NCBI RefSeq assembly: GCF_000237925.1
Contig: NC_031500.1
Coordinates: 6,507,254 to 6,571,253, forward strand
Direction of reading: 5' to 3'
Origin: Schistosoma mansoni
Lineage: Eukaryota > Platyhelminthes > Trematoda > Strigeidida > Schistosomatidae
Length of the DNA stretch: 64,000 nt
Shown here piece by piece: positions 52,701 through 61,700 of this stretch. The notes beneath the pieces are model-generated. The model was not told the DNA's origin and ran no database searches. It worked only from the letters and a program-made list of their open reading frames with translations. The stretch's first letter is position 1. Every line of letters starts with the position of its first letter. Made by a program: the position numbers and the translations under genes.

Positions 52701-55700
52701 TGGATTATTGGCCAGTCTTTGTTTTATATTTTCTGTCCAACTTAGTTAATATGTATCAAATAAACTGTTAGTTTAATAAACACTTTCATTATTTATTTGC
52801 AGACATTTACTCTACATTACAAACATATCCATCACTACAAGCAATGGAAATAGTTTTAATCGTATTGGCTTGTTCATTACTTCTGGTTATTGGATTGATC
52901 ATTATTTACAATGTAAGTTATTATAATTACATTACATATGTTTGTGTCAATTAATCATTTCTTTTATACTGTGTCGTAACTCAGTATACTGATGTTCAGT
53001 TGGGATGATTTTGTATTGATGCTGTTAGTCAAAATGACTGCATCTAATTAAAAAAAATATCCAGAAAGTTTGATCCTGAAAGTAATTAGATTATTGATTA
53101 ATCAATTCTGATAGAATGATAGAAGATCGGATATACAGTGTATCCTTACTGTTTCTTAACATTGTTTTTATGTATTGTTTTGCAGTATAAATTATGGGGA
53201 TCATTGCTGTACACAAATATTCACTGTATGATAGTAACGAAATGTGTGACTGAATAGTCCTTACTTTAATTCAGCAGATATATCGAATCTTGGTTATTGA
53301 GAATGCAGTTCACATTATGTAATGACATTCGGTTACGACAGTCATTAGTTTCAAAAATACTGGTTTTATGGAACAGTACTTATCACAAAGCTCAGAGATA
53401 TTTTCTTTGATCCCTTCCACTTACATAGGAATGTTCACTTCTATGTGGTCACAAGAAAAACTAAGTAGAGGTCTGATGGTCCTCATAGCTCACTGATTTA
53501 CAATGTGATATCAGTCTATGATGAATGTTTGAGATATCAGTTGCATACTGGTTGAAACTTGTTAGGAAAGCCTATCTACGATTTTAAAGAAATCAGTATT
53601 CTCTGTAGTATGTGACTGATGTCATCCAACATTATATTCATGGAAGCTACCACTGAGCTTTTTTAAAGACTTCATATAACGAGCTAACAAGAAACTGTGA
53701 TTTTAGGTTATTGAAACAAGTTCGATAGATCTCAAACGGGTTTAAGAACTAGATAACAGTTCATTTATTGCTACAATGTGATAGTTCAGTCAAAAACCAT
53801 TTTCCAATTTGTAATTTGCTTAGTCTACATTCTTAAAAGTAACAGGAGGTCCCATGATAGAGAATTAATTTAACATAGTGACACTAGACTACAGAGATGT
53901 TAAATAGTCTGTATTCCACCAATTCAACAACCAGGTTCGTTGTGAAACCTTTAGAATTATCAAGTCATATTACCAAACGAAACCGCTCACAACATGTTAC
54001 AAAATGTTGGCATTTGTCTAATGATGGATTCGTATGCGTTATACTAGATATAAAAAATACGTTTTCTATAAACGTCATCAGATCTATAATCCATGCTAAC
54101 GATTCTCTTAAAACATAACAACTATATATGAAATATGGAATTAAACACAGGTTGTGAAGAAAAGAGGTGGAATATAGATGACTGTCGCTTATGCTGATCA
54201 TCCGCTCTCAACGAAACGTTTACGGTTTCATTTGGAAATGACACTGAGTTCAGAAATCATTGAGCATCCATTTTGTTCTGATTTAGGACTCCTTAGCAAT
54301 GCTCACATATGATCCCGCAAATGATTAGACTTGGCACCCTCAAATTTCACAGCTAGTGAGATACATTAAAGTTAATAGCCCACAGTTTCATCCGAAGTCA
54401 TACTGTGATATAAAGTGGTTTCCACAAAAGACTAACCATGATTATCGGTTTCGATACCAGCCTAAGTGACTTCATATATCAGAACTTCGTAATATAACAT
54501 CAATTCTTAAATTCAGAATCAGACCTGACATTTATGATTGCGATTCTATGTGAGGTACAATGCTCTTTCTGGAGTTGGGTGATTTCGCCAGCTGACGTCG
54601 ATCGGTAATTAAATGCATTTTGAACTCGATTAAAGCCTCACAAAATAAGCTTTGGATTCTAGTTACATTGTTCATGAATCAGTTGTTTAATTGCACTTCA
54701 TAATTTGTATTTTCATTACTGCTCTGTTTATCACGAAACAGTATATAAGAAGATATAAAGCAAACAAGAAAATCGAAGAAACTTGGGTACTCGATCCAGC
54801 GAAAATTTATGATAGTAAGTAATCATGAGTTAATTTACAATGAAACTAGGATAATTATGGACGCCAAAATTAAAAATGAGCTAAAAAAATCTTTTCAAAA
54901 TACAATGTTATTTAATAAATTCTTCTAGCAGAATTTCATTCAGCTTTTGATAACAAAGTCATTGTTAAATCAAGTCTCTACAGTATTTAAGAAGTAACTT
55001 GTCACAAGGAATCCTAAAAGCCAAATAAAAAAGGTAACTTAGTGGATAACATCAACAACATCAACTCTTAGATGCAGGTATATCCAACTCACGAGTTTCA
55101 AATAAGAAAAGACTTACGTCCTGGATTCCACTACTAGCCACCGTCATCTTAGCTTAGAATGTCTGTTTCCAAAATATCGCTTTTTCATTATTCTTTCGTC
55201 TTCTTATAATTTTAAATTGTATGCAAGTGATGAGAAACCGTAAAACAGATTGAAGAATCGTTTTTACTATACAAATCTCGTTGTTCAAGCTCTGTTTAAA
55301 GAGAGACTTTATTTTAATGAAAAATGAGAAATGTTAAAGGCATATATGAGTTCTTAACTATTGTATAGACGATCTGACCATGTTAAAAATGGAATTTTAA
55401 GCGCTTTAAAACATATTACAGAGGGATTTTATAAATGATTTTTATAGTTTGATTTGTGCAACATAATGAAAATCTATTCTCACATTGGTATATGTCTGTT
55501 TATTGCAGCTCTTCTATTATGTATACCCAATATTTAGTTCAGTAAAACGTTTTTAAACAAAATGTGGTCTACATTGGATTTCATTGGATTATATAAAAGT
55601 CAATTACACGAATTTTAAGTTTTTTTCTGTATATTTCATAGTCTGTTCAATCACTCATTTATATTAGTTAATGTATACAGACCAACATAGAGCGATGCTT

Positions 55701-58700
55701 GTTTGATATTGATTCTCATAGTTGAAATCATGAGTCACTTGAAGCTAGATCTCCATGGAAAACCTGGAAGCACTGGATGGTCGTTTCGCCCTATTATGAG
55801 ACTCCCCAGCAGTGCACATCCATGATCCCACCTCACGAGATTCGAACTCAGGACCTACCAGTCTCGCACCAGAGCACTTAACTGATAGACCACTGAGCCG
55901 GCATCCAACGGTGTTAATGTCTAACCTCAACCAATCCACGAGCTTTGAGTAATCATCCAGTGCTTCCAGGTTATCCATGGTGGTCTAGCTTCAATTGACT
56001 CATAATTTCAACTATGAAATTATTGAAATCTCCACAAAATTCATACTGATGACAATTGGTTGTTCAATCAGATTGAGTTCTGTAATGACTTCTCTTAATT
56101 ACAATTGTTTTAGTTGATCCAAAGGATAGGTGGATTAAACTGTTTCTCTACCGTTCACAAACTGTTCGCTTAAGATGATGTAAGTTACTTTCAATAAATT
56201 TCTTTATGTTTAACAAGGTAAATGTTATTACTTATGAAATCATATTAAAAACTTCAATTATATCCATATTTTCAAAGGCATTGGGACAGTTTTCTATTAT
56301 TATAATCAATTGATTTGAACTAATTATGAAACTACTGTTGAAAATCTTGAGGAATTTCGAAACGACTACAATAAATCTGATTTTCATTGATACTAGCACT
56401 TGTACTGACCATAAAGCTAGCAAAAAAATCGAACATTTTCATCCAACATCAAAGAGAAATTGTCTGCCGTTTAATTGAACGATAGGTTAATAAACATTCA
56501 GGTATCTAACCTGAACATTTACAGTGTGATTAGATGGTCCTGGTTACATTCGAAAATTGATCATGTTACACAAATATTTTAGTTTTGTATAACGTTCTTT
56601 GTGCAGAGGTTCAGAAATGATGTAGTTGCGTTAGCAAATCATGATCATTTAATGATCTTTCTCTAAGGTGAAAGAATAACTGATTACAAATTCCTGACTG
56701 ATAATTAAGTTATTCCTCTTAGTTTATTTAAATTAATAGTTATTTCCATTCAATGAATTTTGTATACAAGTTATTGATCTTAAATTAGATTCTCAACGCT
56801 CATCGGAATTCGTGGACGTAACTACATGTTTTTGGTATGACTAGACGCGCAAGAAGTTTAATATTTGCTGGAGGTTTTAACAGTTTGAAAATACCGCTGA
56901 TAAATTGTTGTCTGTTGACCTTAATTATCTTTAGTTTGATTCAAGTAAATGTTGTGTATAGACAAGAAAGAAGCATTCATCTAGTAGTTCATAATTTAGG
57001 AGTTTGTTTTATCAATCTCCAATAAGAAATAAAAAACACTCTCCGATTTATGCTTTTTAAATTTTTAGTGACTGCGTTCCAGTAGCAATGAAACAAATCT
57101 ATGTAGAGTTTACTGAGTTAACAAGCGATATGCAAAAACAACTATGGGAAGTTAAGTAAGTTATAATAAAAGAAAGATGTGCTTATTCGTTCTAAATGTG
57201 TTGGATTTTAAATTATCGATCACATGGTCCATATTTATTGATCTGGTGTCGATGCCTGAAGGATTCCAGTTCGACTTTATGTAATTTCATGGATAAAAGC
57301 TTTTAGTAAACCTCAGACCGCAATAGACAATTGTCTAATGCACTTTGGTTCTGGAGATGATGTCACTTCGCCATAGACATCATCTACAAAATAACTGAAA
57401 AAAGCCGCTGTTAGATCTTGTTTCACATAATAATATATAACAAACAATTCATAACAACAACAACAACAACAAAACGCGACCTACTATTAATGAACTCAAA
57501 GTTAGATCTATCGCAAATGACATCTCCTAAGAAGCAGATTATGATTTTTACTTATCTCATACAAAGTCAAGTATCTGTTTTTTACTGCATTCGATATCCA
57601 AGAGTGGTGACATTATGTTTCGTCTTCCCTTTTTCATTAGCTGAAGCATGTGTTGAAAGTTTTCAGGTCGTGATTAACCCTCATTACAAATGAACTGGAA
57701 ATCACTATTAAACCAGAAATCATTGAGTAGCTGTTTCGTCCTAGCCTGTGATCTTTAATAATGTTTACATACTACTTTAATGAGTTCTTACCCAGTTACT
57801 TGAACTGAAGTATTTCCAGACTGCTGCATAAAAATATGTTAATCCTTATTTACCAATGTTAGCCAATTTGGCTGATGACCTTTCTTGGTGAATGATGTAA
57901 AACTACAAAATTATATATTTTAATTTCAAACAAGTAATACACAAAACAGTGTAGTACAGTGATATACAATGTCGAATATGATTAAGAATACATTGATGAA
58001 TTGATGCATTGAAGAAGAATAAACCGTAAAGTACTCTATATTCGATACACTGATGAACTAAACAGACTCTGTATTCTTGATGTCTTTTATTGAGGCAAAC
58101 AGTTAAAGATTTTTACTAATGTTATCTAATTGAATTTCTCCTCATATATTTTACAGAAAAATGAAACATAATAATTTAGTGAAGCTCATCGGAGTCACAT
58201 TTATATCACCTGTCTTATCATTGTATACAGAATTTTGTGATAGAGGAAGTTTATGTTATGTACTTCGACGTGATTCGATCCCGCTGAGTTGGAGTTTAAG
58301 GTAAGCTTACAGTACAGAGGATATATTTTTGAATATTCTCACAAGACCAAGATAATATAGAAATTAATTACTATGAAGCATCCCTAGTTTATTACTACAT
58401 AACATTTATTAATAAATTATACGAGCCAACATTAATTAGAGTAGTACACCCCACATTTTATTGTTGATATTCTGAATATAAAGATGTTTACCATAAAAGT
58501 CAAATTTTTAAATTTTGAATGGTAACAAATTATATCTTAGATGATGAATTTTTCGGGAGCTCAGCAAACAATTTGGGCTTTTCCTTGCAGAAGCTTATTA
58601 GTCGAAAAAATTGACATAGAATATTCGATAGAACGTTTAATATATATTATTAATTTACACTTCTAGATTACTCACCGGCTTGAATGGAGAAATATAGCTA

Positions 58701-61700
58701 TGAATTTTCATATTGTGGTGTGTTCTACTTATATCCATATAAGTAGTATATGGTGATGGTCAGACATAGAATGTATTTCGGCAGAAGGTCGATAAAGAAA
58801 GAACAGAAATGAAACGCAATCGGTATGAAAATGCATGAACAATGAAATCAGAGAAGACGGACTGATATTTGCAGAAGGAACAGTTAAGATTGAGACAATT
58901 GATTGTTATTTTGCAAATTAACTGTTTACTGTATGGTTATCAGAATTTAGTGAGATAGTCTGTAATTTGTGCCTAAATACATTTGATTGTCCCCAACTAG
59001 TGTTTTGTTCACTACAATATGAGTTCTAACAGTAGCATGAACTGTTTCACATAAACAAGATCTTGGATTCTGAGTACAGAAGTTCATATATTACCGATGT
59101 TAAGTAGCGTTCAATATAATCCAAAGTAAAAGTTATTGACATCTAATTATACAAATATGTATTCTATTGAATATGGATTCGGTACAATCTTCTTCTTCTT
59201 CTGTTCATTCCATTCAATAGAATAGGTTTTCTTACTGGTCTTGCAAATGGTTTAGCTTATTTACATAATTATCACATTGTACATGGTCGATTGAATTCAT
59301 CAAATTGTGTAGTTAGTGATACATGGACATGTAAAATAACGGATTATGGATTAGATAGTTTAATTTGGTCAAATAATTTTGAAAAACATAAAACATTTTT
59401 AGATAAACCAGAAAATCTGCCATATATCCCACCTGAATATAGAGGTAAGTGTTAAATTTTTGAGAGTTTCATAGTGTTTTCTTAATATTATCTTGAATAA
59501 TGTGATAACACTGAACCATTTGATTAAATTTATGATAGAAATTACTGCTGGTATGTTTTTTAATGGTTAATCCTTGGGGCACTTTACTTTCTCATTTCTC
59601 AGGGAGATTAAAGTAAGGATGTGTTCAAAAAGTTTCAATTCACAGAAGGGGTTCTTTTGTGTGGAGATTTGTATAATTGAAATCATGAGTCAATTGAAGC
59701 TAGACCACCATGGAAAACCTGGAAACACTGGAAGGCCGTTTCGTCATATTATGGGACTCATTAGCAGTGCGCATCCACGATCCCGGCTCACGAGATTCCA
59801 ACCCAGGACCTATCAGTCAGTCAGTAGTGAGCATATGATTATGACCAGAAGGGGTTTGTGGAGATTTAGTACTTTCATAGTATAAAGCATGAGTCAATTG
59901 AAGCTAGACCACCATGGAGAACCTGGAAGCACTGAACGGCCGTTTCGTCCTGTTGTGGAACTCCTCAGCAGTGCCAACAATAGGACAAAACGGCCGTCCA
60001 GTGCTTACAGGTTTTCCTTGGTGGTCTAGCTTCAATTGACTCATGCTTTCAACTGTGAAAATACTAAATCTCCACAAACCCCTTCTGATTATAAATAAAC
60101 ACATATCATCATCTGTAACTGTAGTTATCAACATGTATTTTCTTTGTTTGTTTTTTCCAATGATAAGCTCATATTGATTGTGAAGTTTAGCTTAATGTCA
60201 AAATGTCTGATGTTAATTATTTTAATTCCATTATTGAAAATTCATCCAGTTCACCTCAGTTAAATAAATCTTTTTCTACATTGTTTTCTTAGATTATAAA
60301 GAAACATTATTCGTGCCAGCAGTAGACATATACAGTTTTGGTACAATCATGTGGGAAACAGCAAGTCGTAGTGATCCGTCTCAAGTTAGTTTAAAAATTA
60401 TTTATATGGTATGGTTGTTTTTTATAATATAAGTAGTAAGGGGACTAACTAAGTATATTGCATTGTGGTTTTTCATTCGATTAAATCCAGGGACTTATAA
60501 AATAAAATGCCGAAATGACTCTACATGATTGAAAACAAATTTCAGTGTTGAATTATTGTAATCTACATACGAGGTGATTTTCATTATTTGGTCATTTATT
60601 AGGCTTTGAGGATGCAAATACAGTGAATATGTCTTCTTTGAACTGTAAATTTAGAAGTACAACGTCAACAGCAAACTTCCTAAAATCCGTTGTAAAATAT
60701 TATGTCTAAGAGGTTGATTAAAAATATCGATTATTGTAGGTTAATCTATTTGCATGATAGTTTTTCATACTTAATGTAACATGTTTGTCATCTTAATCAG
60801 CATGTTGTTATTTTATTTGATAAACTAGGATGACGAATTTGTGGCAGAACCAATGTATAATCACCCGGAATTGCCGACTAAAAGACGTTTTGAAACTGAT
60901 GTTAAATACGAGGTTACAACAGTACCGCCTTTTGAAGAATACAACAACGTGAGTTTTAAGTCAGATACTTCCGGGAAAATTATTTCCTCAAAAGGTGTAA
61001 CCTTTCTATGCTTAAACCATGGTTTTGCACTTTAAGGGATGTTGGCACTAAAATTTGATTTCTTTTCATAAAATCAAGGAAAACATCATGAACAGACGGT
61101 TTTATTGAAAGAATGTGACAATTTGAAGATTGGCGCCATGAGTTACGTTGTCTTGAATAAATATTATACATTTTACTATATCTTAATGAGTGCTGAATTA
61201 TTAGGTACTGTTTACTTTGCTCTCCGCCACATATGATATGATTGTGTTTATAGCATGATTTCTTTTTCTAAGGGCTGTGCGAACTTCTCTTTGAATCCAA
61301 GTCTGGGATAGAAAAAGAGTTGCGGTTAGGCAGATCAATAGAAGTGTATCTCGTCTCGGCTTATTATTTATCGTGTTAGTCAGAATGTATCACTGGTCAC
61401 GTTTAAAATGCTATGCTATAGATGATATAGTAGACAAGAGGTAGGAAAATTATGATAGGAATTGTGATTTACAGGTCAAGTATGTTGTGATGAAAATCAT
61501 CTCAAGATGTCGTAGCTTACCTAGTTGTTTATTTCTTCGATCGTGATCTAATATTTCCCCCAATATTTGTGTTTCATTTGCCTTAAGAGAACATTTAAGC
61601 TAGCGGACTTTAAACTATTCCATTTTTAAATACGCGTATTATTAACTTGTTCATAGAACAAATTAGCTGGACGAAAATGGATCGTTGGAAGTCTCATGAT

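Noticed and set aside
53897-54201. Overlapping frames on both strands in a guanylate-cyclase intron
   Set aside because: Frames oppose each other in sense and antisense, sit in an intron and match nothing known.
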